The position numbers were made by a program, and so were the translations under genes. The notes under the pieces are model-generated. The model had not been told where the DNA came from and did not search any database. It saw nothing but the letters and a program-made list of their open reading frames with translations. Of a stretch of DNA of 64,000 bases, positions 1 to 11,396 are shown in pieces (position 1 is the first letter of the stretch; each line of letters begins with the position of its first letter). This DNA comes from Desulfobacca acetoxidans DSM 11109 (GTDB lineage: Bacteria > Desulfobacterota > Desulfobaccia > Desulfobaccales > Desulfobaccaceae), in assembly GCF_000195295.1 (NCBI RefSeq), contig NC_015388.1:2728001-2792000 (forward strand). The letters are read 5' to 3'.

Positions 1-115
1 CATGGCGGAGAAGATCAAGTCTGACGTCGCCGCCGCCCGGGAGGCTTTGAGACCGCAGGCTCAATCCTTTGCTCTTGACCTGGCTGCCAAAATACTGGGG
101 AGGGAGATGGCATGA
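1..115 (+). CDS. atpF': ATP synthase b' subunit, C-terminal end (partial)
   Basis: The window opens inside a gene read from position 2 to the TGA at 113-115. The remaining 37 codons (MAEKIKSDVAAAREALRPQ onwards) end in a segment rich in Ala, Arg and Glu with a closing AAKILGREMA. This looks like the end of a b-type peripheral-stalk subunit (b or b') of F1Fo ATP synthase. The ATG of the complete b subunit gene overlaps this stop codon (ATGA), which suggests translational coupling. The b' assignment rests on the short tail and on its position before atpF; the alternative is a second b subunit. Confidence 0.7.
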   Translation, partial: MAEKIKSDVAAAREALRPQAQSFALDLAAKILGREMA

Positions 116-714
116 GGATCAAAAACATCTGCGGGGTCGGGGTTAAGAGCGCTTCTTTGGCCATCGCTGCCGGTTTGGCAATGGCTGGGGCGGCCTGGGC
201 CAGTGAAGCTCACGGACATGGCGGCATAGATGCAGCCAAATTAAACGATCTTCTCTGGAGGACCGTCAATTTTCTCATTTTCGCCGCGATTCTCTTCAAG
301 TTGGCGGCAAAGCCCCTGAAGGAGTTTTTTGCCAACCGCAAGAGAGACATCAGCCAGGAGTTGCAGGATCTTGAAACTCAGAAGATTGCGGTGCAAAAAG
401 CCCTCAAGGAAGCCAAGTCGCAGTTGGCGGCGGTTGCTGCTGAGCGGGAACAGATCATCCAGCAATATCTAGCTGAAGGCGAGGCGGAAAAGGCAAAGAT
501 TATCGAGAAAGCTGAACAGTCGGCGCAGCGCCTGAAAGACATGGCCCTGATGACCATAGAGGCGGAGACCAAGAAAGCCGCGGCCGATCTGAAGCGAGAG
601 ATTGTCGAAACCGCAGTCGCGCTTTCGGAACAGCTTATCAAAGAAAAAATCGTCGCCGAAGACCAACAGCGGTTGGTTGATGACTACTTAATAAAGGTGG
701 TGGAAGCTCATTGA
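112..714 (+). CDS. atpF: ATP synthase subunit b
   Basis: Peripheral-stalk b subunit of F1Fo ATP synthase (200 aa), which ties F1 to the membrane sector. An N-terminal hydrophobic stretch of about residues 15-30 could be a signal peptide or an extra anchor; a second one, around residues 50-63 (TVNFLIFAAILFKLAAKP), is the usual b-subunit transmembrane helix. The rest is a long charged coiled coil full of Lys, Glu and Ala. The start overlaps the b' stop by 4 bases, and the stop overlaps the atpH start, so the genes are tightly coupled. Two hydrophobic segments are typical of the longer b subunits of this lineage. No a or c subunit gene lies in this window. Confidence 0.9.
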   Translation: MRIKNICGVGVKSASLAIAAGLAMAGAAWASEAHGHGGIDAAKLNDLLWRTVNFLIFAAILFKLAAKPLKEFFANRKRDISQELQDLETQKIAVQKALKEAKSQLAAVAAEREQIIQQYLAEGEAEKAKIIEKAEQSAQRLKDMALMTIEAETKKAAADLKREIVETAVALSEQLIKEKIVAEDQQRLVDDYLIKVVEAH

Positions 715-1262
715 TAAACCTGTCGCTTGCACGTCGCTACGCCAAAGCCTTGCTGAGCATCGGCAAGGAGGATGGCCGGTATAAGGAATATGGGGAGGAG
801 CTCAACTCCTTTACCTATCTTCTCGAAAGAGAAGCGGAGCTGAAAAACGCCATCATCAATCCCATCTACCCTCGTGACGATCGCAAAAAAGTTTTGGATA
901 AGATCCTGGAGATGATTCAACTCTCAACCATTGTCACGAACTTCATCAACCTGCTTTTCGATAAACAACGCATCGATGGCGTCTTTCAAATCAATCAAGA
1001 ATATCAACAATTGGTAGATAAGCTGGAGAATATCAGCCGCGCCAGAGTCACTACCGCTGCCCCCCTGGGAGAGGACGTGATCGACCGCATCCGCCAGGCG
1101 CTGGAGAAAATCACCGGCGGCGCTGTAGTTCTAGATGTCACGGATGATTCTCAGATCATCGGTGGCATCATTGCGCAAGTCGGCGATCTGGTGCTTGATG
1201 GCAGCGTGCGGACCCAGCTCCAGAGTTTAAAAGAAACTTTGATAAGAGGTGAGGTTGCTTAA
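711..1262 (+). CDS. atpH: ATP synthase delta subunit
   Basis: F1 delta subunit (183 aa), the cap that joins the alpha3beta3 head to the b stalk. It begins with the family pattern SLARRYAKALLSIGKE, and the C-terminal region includes GGIIAQVGDLVLDGSVRTQLQSL, the usual signature. The start is a TTG at 711 that overlaps the atpF stop (TTGA); the reading frame begins MINLSLARRYAKAL, and no better start exists. It ends directly before the atpA ATG. The rare TTG start in a coupled overlap may help hold delta at one copy per complex; that is inference. Confidence 0.95.
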   Translation: MINLSLARRYAKALLSIGKEDGRYKEYGEELNSFTYLLEREAELKNAIINPIYPRDDRKKVLDKILEMIQLSTIVTNFINLLFDKQRIDGVFQINQEYQQLVDKLENISRARVTTAAPLGEDVIDRIRQALEKITGGAVVLDVTDDSQIIGGIIAQVGDLVLDGSVRTQLQSLKETLIRGEVA

Positions 1263-2783
1263 ATGGAAATCAGAGCAGAAGAAATCAGTCAGATTATTCG
1301 GACCCAGATCAAGGACTATGAGAAAAAGGTCGAGGTGGCTGAGACCGGCACCGTTCTTTCCGTCGGCGACGGTATCGCCCGCGTTTCCGGCGTGGAAAAG
1401 TGTATGGCTATGGAGCTGTTGGAATTCCCCGGCGGCATCTTTGGCATCGCCTTGAACCTGGAAGAAGACAACGTCGGCTGCGCCATCCTGGGTGAAGATA
1501 TTCATATCAAGGAAGGCGACATGGTCAAAAGGACCGGCCGTATCGCTGAGGTGCCCGTCGGCGAGGCCTGTTTGGGTCGGGTACTTGACCCGGTGGGCAA
1601 TCCCATCGACGGCAAAGGCCCCGTGGAGGCCAAGGAATACCGCCGCATCGAACTGAAGGCCCCTGGCGTTATCGAGCGTCAGCCGGTGAATGAACCCATG
1701 TATACCGGTTATAAGGCCATCGATGCCATGACCCCGGTCGGGCGCGGTCAGCGGGAGCTGATCATCGGTGACCGTCAGATCGGCAAGACGGCTTTGTGCG
1801 TTGACGCCATCATCAATCAGAAAGATTCCGGCGTCGTCTGTATCTATGTCGCCATCGGTCAGAAAAAATCCACCGTAGCCCAGGTGGTGGATGCCTTGGA
1901 GCGTAACGATGCTATGAAGCACACCATCGTTATCTCCGCTACCGCCAGTGAACCGGCGCCGTTGCAGTACGTATCTGCCTTTGCCGGCTGCACCATGGGC
2001 GAATATTACCGGGATTCCGGTCGTCACGCCCTGATCATCTACGATGACCTGTCCAAACAGGCTACTGCGTATCGCCAGATCTCCCTGCTGCTCCGCCGTC
2101 CTCCCGGACGTGAAGCCTTCCCCGGCGACATTTTCTATAATCACTCCCGTCTGCTTGAACGGGCCGCCAAACTCAATATAGAGAAAGGCGGGGGGTCTCT
2201 GACGGCTTTGCCCATCATTGAAACCCAACAGGGCGACGTTTCGGCTTATATCCCCACCAACGTTATTTCCATCACCGACGGCCAGGTTTACTTGGAACCG
2301 GCACTCTTCTTTGCTGGCGTGCGCCCTGCCATTAACGTCGGTCTGTCGGTTTCCCGGGTCGGCGGCGCCGCTCAGGTAAAGGCCATGAAGCAGGTTGCCG
2401 GTTCGCTCCGATTGGATCTGGCCCAATACCGTGAATTAGCCGCCTTTGCCCAGTTTGGCTCTGAATTGGACAAAGCTACTCAATCCCAGCTCAACCGGGG
2501 TATCCGCCTGGTGGAAATCCTTAAACAACCCCAGTATGACCCGCTACCGATGGAGAAAGAGATTACTATTCTGTATGCCGGTACCCGGGGGATATTGGAC
2601 GATCTGCCGGTGGAAGTTCTGGGAGCCTTTGAGAAACAGCTCTATGAGTACATCGGCGGCAAGCACCCGGAGATTTTTAATACGCTGAAAGAAGCTAAGG
2701 AAATCAATGCCGACCTGGACAACCAGATGAAAGCCGCCCTGGAGGCTTTTAAGGCCGATTTCAAAGCCAGCCTGGCCGCCTGA
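1263..2783 (+). CDS. atpA: ATP synthase alpha subunit
   Basis: Regulatory, non-catalytic nucleotide-binding subunit of F1 (506 aa, normal length). The N-terminal [21 protein letters not shown] region is followed by the beta-barrel, then the Walker A motif GDRQIGKT at residues 169-176 and the ATP synthase alpha/beta signature near [17 protein letters not shown]. The last third is the helical C-terminal domain. It starts one base after the atpH stop, so it belongs to the same transcript. A long antisense reading frame over this gene is a codon-use shadow. Confidence 0.98.
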   Translation: MEIRAEEISQIIRTQIKDYEKKVEVAETGTVLSVGDGIARVSGVEKCMAMELLEFPGGIFGIALNLEEDNVGCAILGEDIHIKEGDMVKRTGRIAEVPVGEACLGRVLDPVGNPIDGKGPVEAKEYRRIELKAPGVIERQPVNEPMYTGYKAIDAMTPVGRGQRELIIGDRQIGKTALCVDAIINQKDSGVVCIYVAIGQKKSTVAQVVDALERNDAMKHTIVISATASEPAPLQYVSAFAGCTMGEYYRDSGRHALIIYDDLSKQATAYRQISLLLRRPPGREAFPGDIFYNHSRLLERAAKLNIEKGGGSLTALPIIETQQGDVSAYIPTNVISITDGQVYLEPALFFAGVRPAINVGLSVSRVGGAAQVKAMKQVAGSLRLDLAQYRELAAFAQFGSELDKATQSQLNRGIRLVEILKQPQYDPLPMEKEITILYAGTRGILDDLPVEVLGAFEKQLYEYIGGKHPEIFNTLKEAKEINADLDNQMKAALEAFKADFKASLAA

Positions 2784-2824
2784 TGACCGGCGCACACCGG
2801 AAATCAAGGAGGGTAATCTAATCC

Positions 2825-5135
<2,311 letters not shown>

Positions 5136-5158
5136 GCCCTCTGATCTAGGAGGGAATT

Positions 5159-5566
5159 ATGGCAGAAAAAAGCCTGTTATTAGAAGTTGTGACACCGGAC
5201 CGCCAGGTGGTCTCTACCGAGGTCGACATTGTCGTTGCACCCGGAGTAGAAGGCCAGTTCGGCGTCCTGGTGAATCACATCCCCTTCCTCTCGGCACTCG
5301 AGATCGGGGAGATGTACTATCGCAAAGGCGGTCAAGTGGAGTATATCTTCATTGGCGGCGGCTTTGCGGAGGTTACCGGCGCCAAGGTCACTATCCTGGC
5401 GGACTCGGCCGAACGTGGTAAGGAAATCGATATCGAGCGGGCCAAGCGGGCGCGGGAACGGGCCGAGAAGCGCCTGGCCATGGGCCGGACCGCAGAAATC
5501 GACTGGGCCCGGGCTGAAGCCGCCCTACGGCGCTCCATTTCCCGAATGAAGGTCGCCGGCCGGTAA
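5159..5566 (+). CDS. atpC: ATP synthase epsilon subunit
   Basis: Epsilon subunit (135 aa), which couples the rotor to the c ring and can inhibit ATP hydrolysis. The N-terminal beta sandwich ([32 protein letters not shown]) and the [20 protein letters not shown] segment are typical. The C-terminal helical part is intact, with the usual array of Arg and Ala residues. It is the last gene of the operon, preceded by an aggaggg site and followed by a clear terminator. Confidence 0.96.
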   Translation: MAEKSLLLEVVTPDRQVVSTEVDIVVAPGVEGQFGVLVNHIPFLSALEIGEMYYRKGGQVEYIFIGGGFAEVTGAKVTILADSAERGKEIDIERAKRARERAEKRLAMGRTAEIDWARAEAALRRSISRMKVAGR

Positions 5567-5590
5567 ACCATCTAAACTTAACCCAACTAT

Positions 5591-5625
5591 CAAAGGCAAG
5601 CCAACAAGGCTTGCCTTTGGTTTTT
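5591..5625 (+). terminator. Rho-independent terminator of the ATP synthase operon
   Basis: A perfect 12-bp stem, CAAAGGCAAGCC paired with GGCTTGCCTTTG across a 5-base AACAA loop (5591-5619), is followed by a G and five Ts. It sits 25 bases after the atpC stop codon. Confidence 0.92.
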
Positions 5626-5654
5626 GGGAGATGAACCAGATACCTATTAACATT

Positions 5655-5686
5655 TTGGGGCGAATACAAGATTCGCCTCTGCAGTA
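5655..5686. repeat. Dispersed palindrome (GGCGAATACAAGATTCGCC family), copy 1
   Basis: The core GGGGCGAATACAAGATTCGC can fold on itself (GCGAAT/ATTCGC). Related copies lie at 9838-9866, 41276-41400 and 48407-48520. This one is upstream of the NRPS gene and the 9838 copy is at its very end, in the same orientation. Confidence 0.75.
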
Positions 5687-5877
5687 TTGGACGGCGAAAA
5701 TGAAATTTGCCAAATCCTGCCAATTATGTATAATTTCCTTCACTGCCTTAAAAAACAAGGCAATCCTGGGAAATAATCCCAAGACCGAGGGAAGCCGGTA
5801 TTCGGCGGAACAGACACGAAAGACGCGATGCCCTTCCCTTGCCGGCCTGGCAGACTATTTTTTAACTCAATTGAAAG

Positions 5878-8800
5878 GTGAAATACTCAGACCAATTAAT
5901 GGATCGGGTAAAAATGATGGTATCCGCAGCTCAGAAACGCCTCTGGTTTTTGCAGCAAATCCAACCTGATAGTTTCGGATACAATATCTCTGGGGCGTTA
6001 AAGTTAACCGGATCGCTTGATATCGGCGTCTTGGAGGAAACCCTTTACCAGATAGTCCGACGCCATAAATTCTTGTCGGCAGAGTTTCCTTTCCGCGACG
6101 GAAATCCAAGCGTGGCCTTTATTCACCCTCCCCATCGAAACCTCGAAATCATTGATCTAGGAGAAATACCCTACCAGTCACGGAAATCTGAGGCTGAGCG
6201 TTTAATGATTGCGGCAGTAAAAGTCCCCTTCAATTTAACCAGCGGCCCTTTACTGCGGATGACCTTATTTCGCCTCAGCAATAGCGAAAGCATTCTCTTT
6301 CTGCTGCTGCACCAGATTATTTGTGACATGTATGCTATTAAAATCCTCTTAAGAGAGGTAATCGAGGTTTATCAGTCCATTTCGTCCGGCGCCTCCCTAC
6401 CATCGCCCCCGGCATCCGATTATGACTCTTATTCTGATAGGTTACCACTTGAAATGGGTCAAAATCGGATCGAGGCTGACCTTTCCTATTGGAAAAATCA
6501 GCTCGGCAATCTTCCGCCGTTGGAGCTTCCCATTGACAGGTCTCGTCCGCCGATTCAGACGTATGGCGGAGCAATTCAATCAGTAGTTCTCCCAGGTACT
6601 TTGGCTAAGACACTGCAAAGCTTGAGTCAACGGGAAGGAGCTGACCTGTCTCTCCTCATCCTGGGAGCGCTGTTCACCCTGCTCTACCGCTATACCCACC
6701 AGCCGGATCTTACTGTGGGATATTCCCTTCCTGGCCGGACTTGGCCGGGATCTGAAAATCGTATCGATTATTTGGAAAACTTCCTGGTACTGCGGACGCA
6801 GGTCTCTGATATGCATTCCTTCCGCCAGCTATTAGAGGAGATTAAAATTAGCTACCGGGAGGCCCTTGCCCACCAGGGGGTTCATTTTGCCGAGATTGTC
6901 CAGGCGTTACAGGTAGAACGCGATTTAAGCCGGACACCCTTTTTCCAGGCGCGGTATAATTATGTTTCTACCCCGACAATCCGGGTGCAGTTGCAGGATC
7001 TGCTTTTTGAGGAAGTACGCTTTGATCCTGGCATAGCGCCGTACGACCTCAGCTTAACGGTTTGGCCGCGGGACGATGGCATCCATTGTTCCTTTCAGTA
7101 CAATACCGATCTCTTTGATGCGCCTACCATATCGCGCCTGACGGGGCATTTCCTGACGTTACTGAATGGCCTAGCGACTCACCCCGAGGAACCTATCTGC
7201 ACCTTGCCGCTCCTGACCGAACCGGAAAGGCATCAGATTCTGGTGGAGTGGAACGCCACTGAAACAGATTATCCGAAAGATCAATGCATTCATCACCTTT
7301 TCGAAAACCTGGCCTTGCAAACCCCTGAGGCGCCGGCCTTAAAGTTCGGCGGGCGTCAGCTTACCTACCAACAACTTGACGCCTCAGCAAACCAGTTGGC
7401 CCATTGCCTCAAAAAACTGGGAATCGGTCCGGAAGTTCCGGTAGGTATCTGTGTGGAGCCCTCGCTGGAGATGATGATTGGAGTGATAGGCATCCTCAAA
7501 GCCGGCGGTTGCTATGTCCCTCTTGATCCGGAATATCCCCGGGAGAGAATCGCTTTTATGCTTGAGGATACTCAGACCCCGGTACTGCTCACCCAACAGA
7601 GCCTTGTGGGGCAAATGCCTAAATTGCCGATTCAAACCATTCTGATGGACAAGGATCGCGGTAGATTTTCATCAGAAAACACCGAGAGGATCGCAAGCGA
7701 AGCCAGGTCGGATCTCCCGGCCTGTATATTTTATACCTCGGGATCGACGGGCCGGCCCAAAGGGGTGCCTGTCCCCCATTATGCCATCAACCGCCTGGTA
7801 CTACATACCAATTATGTCCATTTTCAGCCATCGGACAGGGTTGCCCAAGCATCCAATGTCTCGTTTGATGGCGCCACCTTCGAAATCTGGGGAGCCCTCC
7901 TCAACGGGGGGTGCCTGATTGGAATTCCTAAAGAGATTCTCTTATCCCCAACCGATCTGGCCGATTTTATCCGAAAAGAGAAGATAAATGTCCTGTTTCT
8001 GACGCCAGCCCTGTTTCATCAATGTGCTCGTGAAGTCCCCGATACTTTTCGACCCCTTCGAGACCTGCTCATGGGCGGAGAAATTCTGGAACCGCGTTGG
8101 GTCAGGAAAGTGATGCAGCATGGTCCCCCGGCTCGTCTGCTCAATGCGTATGGTCCGACCGAATGTACCACCTTCGCCACCTGGTATGAAGTATCAGAGA
8201 TTCCAAGGGAAAACGTTCCTATTCCCATCGGCCGGCCCATTGCGAATACGTCGATTTATATTCTGGACCGCAAGCTCCAGCCGGTCCCCATCGGCATCAC
8301 CGGGGAATTGTGCATCGGCGGTGACGGCCTGGCCCTGGGCTATCTGAGAAGGCCCGAGCAAACGGCCGAAAAATTCATTCCCGACCCGTTTCATCCGGAG
8401 AGCAGTTCTCGCCTTTATAAGACCGGAGATCTGGCCCGTTATCTACCGGACGGGAATGTTGAGTTCCTGGGACGCCTAGACCACCAGATCAAGATTCGCG
8501 GCTTTCGCATTGAACCGGGAGAAATTGAAGAGGCCTTACTGAACCATGCCGGGGTTAAAGAGGCCTTGGTTGTAGCCCGGGAAGACGAATCCGGGGATAA
8601 ACGGTTGCTGGCCTATGTTGTGACCTCCCGAGAGGCTTCGGTTACCAGCGAGGTCTTGCGAAACTTTCTCCGGGACCGACTGCCTCCCTATATGATACCG
8701 GCCTTTTTTGTCTTTTTAGATAAATTCCCTTTGAATCCGAATGGAAAGATAGATCGACAGGCTCTGCCTATTCCGAATCTGGCCGATCGCACTGACGCTC

Positions 8801-9867
8801 GGGGCTCTATAGGTCCCCGGGATGCGGTCGAACGACAATTAATCCAGGTCTGGGAAAGGGTTTTGGGTATCCGCCCTATCGGCGTGTTTGATGATTTCTT
8901 TGCTCTCGGGGGACATTCCCTGCTGGGCGCTCGGATATTTATTCAGTTGGAAAAACTATTCGGTAAAAAAGTTCCCTTGTACATGCTTTATCAGCGTTCT
9001 ACGGTAGCTCAACTTGCCGAGGTCTTCCGCAATCCTCAGTTATTCCAGAATATCCCCTGCTCCTTCTTAAAACCCATAAATCCTCACGGCCCCAAACCAC
9101 CTCTTTTCCTGATCGATATGATGAAATCTGCGCCATTTCTAAAGGGTTTTTTGGGAGCTGAGCAACCTTTATACAATCTTGATTCTCCTTTTGAGATCAC
9201 AGACATAGATTTAATCGGAGAGGGGATTTCTGGAGTGGCGGCGCGTTACCTACAGGAAATTCGCCAAGTGCAACCCAAAGGACCGTATTTTTTAGGAGGT
9301 TATTCCGCCGGAGGTTTAGTGGCAATCGAGATTAACCGTCTGCTTATGGAGCAGGGCGACGAGGTAGCTCTCTTATTCCTACTAGACCCTACCCCGCCTA
9401 AAATTTCCCGATTAAAAGCGGCTCAACTCAATTACCGATATATGGTGAGATATTTTTTCCGCCTGCAGCCCAGAGACAGGCTGAAGTATCTTCAAAAGAT
9501 TTTCCTCATCCGAATCAAGAGAGGCATTGCTTTGGCCCTGCGCCGCGCCAATCTTTCTATCCCGCAGGCTCTGATAAAGGACCTGTCCCGTGAAGATGCC
9601 ATGTTTATGGTATGTAAGTATACCCCTCAACCGCTGCGGACCCGTACACTGCTCATTCAGCTCAGCAATCAGTACTCGGAACCGAATTTTAACTGGTCCA
9701 ATATTCTTCAAGGCCCTGCGGAAATTCGAACCTTGAATGTCAATCATGAGGAACTCCCCATCCAACCGTCTGTAGGAATTTGGGGGGGGTATCTCAGAAA
9801 CAACCTGCTGGAGGTGCAGGCCATGATCAGCAGATTGCGGCGAATACAAGATTCGTCTCTACAATAA
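5878..9867 (+). CDS. Single-module non-ribosomal peptide synthetase (C-A-T-TE)
   Basis: A 1329-aa NRPS with one module. Condensation domain: about residues 13-440. Adenylation domain: about 470-960, with YTSGSTGRPKG near 619, the SFDGATFEIW core, AYGPTE, the YKTGD motif and the final NGKIDR lysine. Thiolation domain: FFALGGHSLL with phosphopantetheine serine S1014. Thioesterase: about 1075-1320, GYSAGG with nucleophile S1143. The condensation active-site motif HHxxxDG is degenerate (HQIICDM; the catalytic second His is Gln146), so amide-bond formation by this domain is doubtful. My reading of the adenylation specificity residues, by alignment from memory to GrsA, is D-G-F-F-L-G-A-T-F-K, which resembles codes for branched aliphatic residues; this is tentative. 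The start used is GTG at 5878; ATGs at 5899 and 5914 are alternatives. The last residues (RRIQDSSLQ) are encoded by a dispersed repeat. The phosphopantetheinyl transferase at 10377 would activate it. Confidence 0.9.
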   Translation: MKYSDQLMDRVKMMVSAAQKRLWFLQQIQPDSFGYNISGALKLTGSLDIGVLEETLYQIVRRHKFLSAEFPFRDGNPSVAFIHPPHRNLEIIDLGEIPYQSRKSEAERLMIAAVKVPFNLTSGPLLRMTLFRLSNSESILFLLLHQIICDMYAIKILLREVIEVYQSISSGASLPSPPASDYDSYSDRLPLEMGQNRIEADLSYWKNQLGNLPPLELPIDRSRPPIQTYGGAIQSVVLPGTLAKTLQSLSQREGADLSLLILGALFTLLYRYTHQPDLTVGYSLPGRTWPGSENRIDYLENFLVLRTQVSDMHSFRQLLEEIKISYREALAHQGVHFAEIVQALQVERDLSRTPFFQARYNYVSTPTIRVQLQDLLFEEVRFDPGIAPYDLSLTVWPRDDGIHCSFQYNTDLFDAPTISRLTGHFLTLLNGLATHPEEPICTLPLLTEPERHQILVEWNATETDYPKDQCIHHLFENLALQTPEAPALKFGGRQLTYQQLDASANQLAHCLKKLGIGPEVPVGICVEPSLEMMIGVIGILKAGGCYVPLDPEYPRERIAFMLEDTQTPVLLTQQSLVGQMPKLPIQTILMDKDRGRFSSENTERIASEARSDLPACIFYTSGSTGRPKGVPVPHYAINRLVLHTNYVHFQPSDRVAQASNVSFDGATFEIWGALLNGGCLIGIPKEILLSPTDLADFIRKEKINVLFLTPALFHQCAREVPDTFRPLRDLLMGGEILEPRWVRKVMQHGPPARLLNAYGPTECTTFATWYEVSEIPRENVPIPIGRPIANTSIYILDRKLQPVPIGITGELCIGGDGLALGYLRRPEQTAEKFIPDPFHPESSSRLYKTGDLARYLPDGNVEFLGRLDHQIKIRGFRIEPGEIEEALLNHAGVKEALVVAREDESGDKRLLAYVVTSREASVTSEVLRNFLRDRLPPYMIPAFFVFLDKFPLNPNGKIDRQALPIPNLADRTDARGSIGPRDAVERQLIQVWERVLGIRPIGVFDDFFALGGHSLLGARIFIQLEKLFGKKVPLYMLYQRSTVAQLAEVFRNPQLFQNIPCSFLKPINPHGPKPPLFLIDMMKSAPFLKGFLGAEQPLYNLDSPFEITDIDLIGEGISGVAARYLQEIRQVQPKGPYFLGGYSAGGLVAIEINRLLMEQGDEVALLFLLDPTPPKISRLKAAQLNYRYMVRYFFRLQPRDRLKYLQKIFLIRIKRGIALALRRANLSIPQALIKDLSREDAMFMVCKYTPQPLRTRTLLIQLSNQYSEPNFNWSNILQGPAEIRTLNVNHEELPIQPSVGIWGGYLRNNLLEVQAMISRLRRIQDSSLQ
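9837..9866. repeat. Dispersed palindrome, copy 2, forming the NRPS C-terminus
   Basis: The sequence GCGGCGAATACAAGATTCGT and the following CTCTACAAT match the repeat at 5655. It overlaps the last codons of the NRPS gene and supplies its stop region, so either the repeat was inserted at the gene's end or the gene's end was lost there. Confidence 0.75.
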
Positions 9868-9944
9868 TAATCTACGCTTAATGGGAACCTGGTGAGAATA
9901 AAAATTATTTACCTGCCTTGTGGGTACTTTTGATAGAATGGCAG

Positions 9945-10275
9945 TTATATGAAAACAGGTTAGAGGTAAGGGGTAAGAGGCAAGGACAATCCGCTAAAAA
10001 TCAACTGTTTTTATGCTTCGTTGTGATTTTTAAACATGCCGATTTATATGAAAACAGTGCTCTTAAAGACGGCGGGCGCGGCCCGCCCTATGCGTAGATT
10101 GCCAATAAATCATCGATAATGGGATAGCCGCTTATGTTTAATATGGTCGATGAGAAAAAATTTTATATAAAAACAGTGAGCGGTGAGCAGAAAAAGCATT
10201 CTTGTGAGCAGCTGCCACAGTTCTGTTTTCATGCTTCGTTGTGATCAGCAGAACATGACAATTTGTATGGCAAAT
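9945..10275. repeat. Cluster of AAAACAG-arm palindromic elements
   Basis: The gap between the NRPS and PPTase genes is largely a nest of arms of the kind TATATGAAAACAG and CTGTTTTTATGCTTCGTTGTG enclosing variable cores. The first core (9958-10003) is purine-rich (gaggtaagg repeats), a second contains a REP unit (10067-10090), and a third has GTGAGCGGTGAGCAGAAAAAGC. The same arms occur at 16910-17180 and 42729-42870. No gene is seen here. Confidence 0.7.
10067..10090. repeat. Single REP-like unit
   Basis: ACGGCGGGCGCGGCCCGCCC followed by TAT is the same GC-rich palindrome seen at 26126-26147 and, as a variant, in the array beside the RAYT gene at 33179-33951. Confidence 0.65.
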
Positions 10276-10376
10276 ATCTTCTGCACCGGCAGAGGGTTTC
10301 CATGGCTGGCGGCTGATTTACAGGTCATAAAAATTAACTTGGAGGCATTTTAGGGTCTATCGGTCGATTCAGATCG

Positions 10377-11171
10377 TTGAGCTACATATCGATGACTTTC
10401 TCTCATTTGCAGCCGATCTCAACCTTCGGGAAAGGCAGAGTTTCCGATTCCGAGGTGCACGTCTGGACGGTATCGCTTGGTGACTGGCCGGATTCCGAGA
10501 TATTTTCCTTAAAGGATATCCTGAATACCGAGGAATTATCCAGAGCGGCACATTATCATTTTGAGCCGGACCGCCGACGCTTCATGAAGAGGCGTATTTT
10601 ATTAAAGAAACTCTTGAGTTTTTATCTAAACCTGACGCCTCAACTGATTCGCTTCCGGTATGGGCTTTGCGGGAAACCTTATCTTGGCAACGATGCCGGG
10701 AGCGGATCCTGGCAATTCAGCAGTTCCCATTCCCAGGGAACAGCCGTTTACGCCATCAGCCGCCAGCGAAGCCTGGGCGTCGATCTCGAAATGCTTCACA
10801 CCATCCCTGAGATAGATGCCTTGCTGAACCGCTGGTTTCCTCCTCAAGGAGCCATGTCTCTGCAAAAACTTTCCAACATCCAAAAGCACCTGGCTTTCTA
10901 CCGGATGTGGACCAGGGAGGAAGCATATCTCAAGGCCATCGGGGCGGGTTTAGGCAGCCTGGGATCGAGGCCGGCGTTTCGTTTCAGGCCCTTGGAACCT
11001 GCTCAACCGGAGGTGTCTGGAAAACCATCCCAGTCCGGTAACTGGTCATTGCAGTTTCTCACCCCGGTTCCAGACTCTATCGCCGCGTTAGCGGTCGAGG
11101 GGGGGAACTATCGTCTCCGCTGCTTCCAATGGAAACCTGAGGTTGACATCCCATCTGATTCATCCTGTTGA
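10377..11171 (+). CDS. 4'-phosphopantetheinyl transferase (Sfp type)
   Basis: Transfers phosphopantetheine from coenzyme A to carrier-protein serines; the obvious partner is the NRPS ending at 9867. Sfp-family marks seen: the HYHFEPDRRRFMKRRILLKKLL segment, SSHSQGTAVYAIS (P1-like), the Mg-binding GVDLE at about residues 134-138, and WTREEAYLKAIGAGL (the WxxKEA-like motif with Arg for Lys). Length (264 aa) is normal for the Sfp type. The start is uncertain: TTG at 10377 or, perhaps better, ATG at 10392; neither has a strong ribosome-binding site. The gap to the NRPS is repeat-rich, so they may not share a transcript. Confidence 0.85.
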   Translation: MSYISMTFSHLQPISTFGKGRVSDSEVHVWTVSLGDWPDSEIFSLKDILNTEELSRAAHYHFEPDRRRFMKRRILLKKLLSFYLNLTPQLIRFRYGLCGKPYLGNDAGSGSWQFSSSHSQGTAVYAISRQRSLGVDLEMLHTIPEIDALLNRWFPPQGAMSLQKLSNIQKHLAFYRMWTREEAYLKAIGAGLGSLGSRPAFRFRPLEPAQPEVSGKPSQSGNWSLQFLTPVPDSIAALAVEGGNYRLRCFQWKPEVDIPSDSSC

Positions 11172-11396
11172 TGGTTCAATCCTGATATTATTTTTCTTAA
11201 AAGAAATCAACCTGCTGGTCGATAGGCCGTATTCATGATACTATAGTTTAAAGTTTCCGGTTTCCGCTATTATGCAAAAATTGAGTTCTGCACAGGCTGG
11301 AAGCCGGCGCCGTTGATCAATGATTTTCAGAGCTGGCAGTAATTTTTGCATAATGACAGTTACATTATGGGTATTTCTCCGGCAAAGGACAGGGCA

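Noticed and set aside
1227-2426. Long minus-strand reading frame (399 codons) opposite atpA
   Set aside because: It is exactly antisense to conserved alpha-subunit sequence, has no family features, and is explained by codon bias at the third position.
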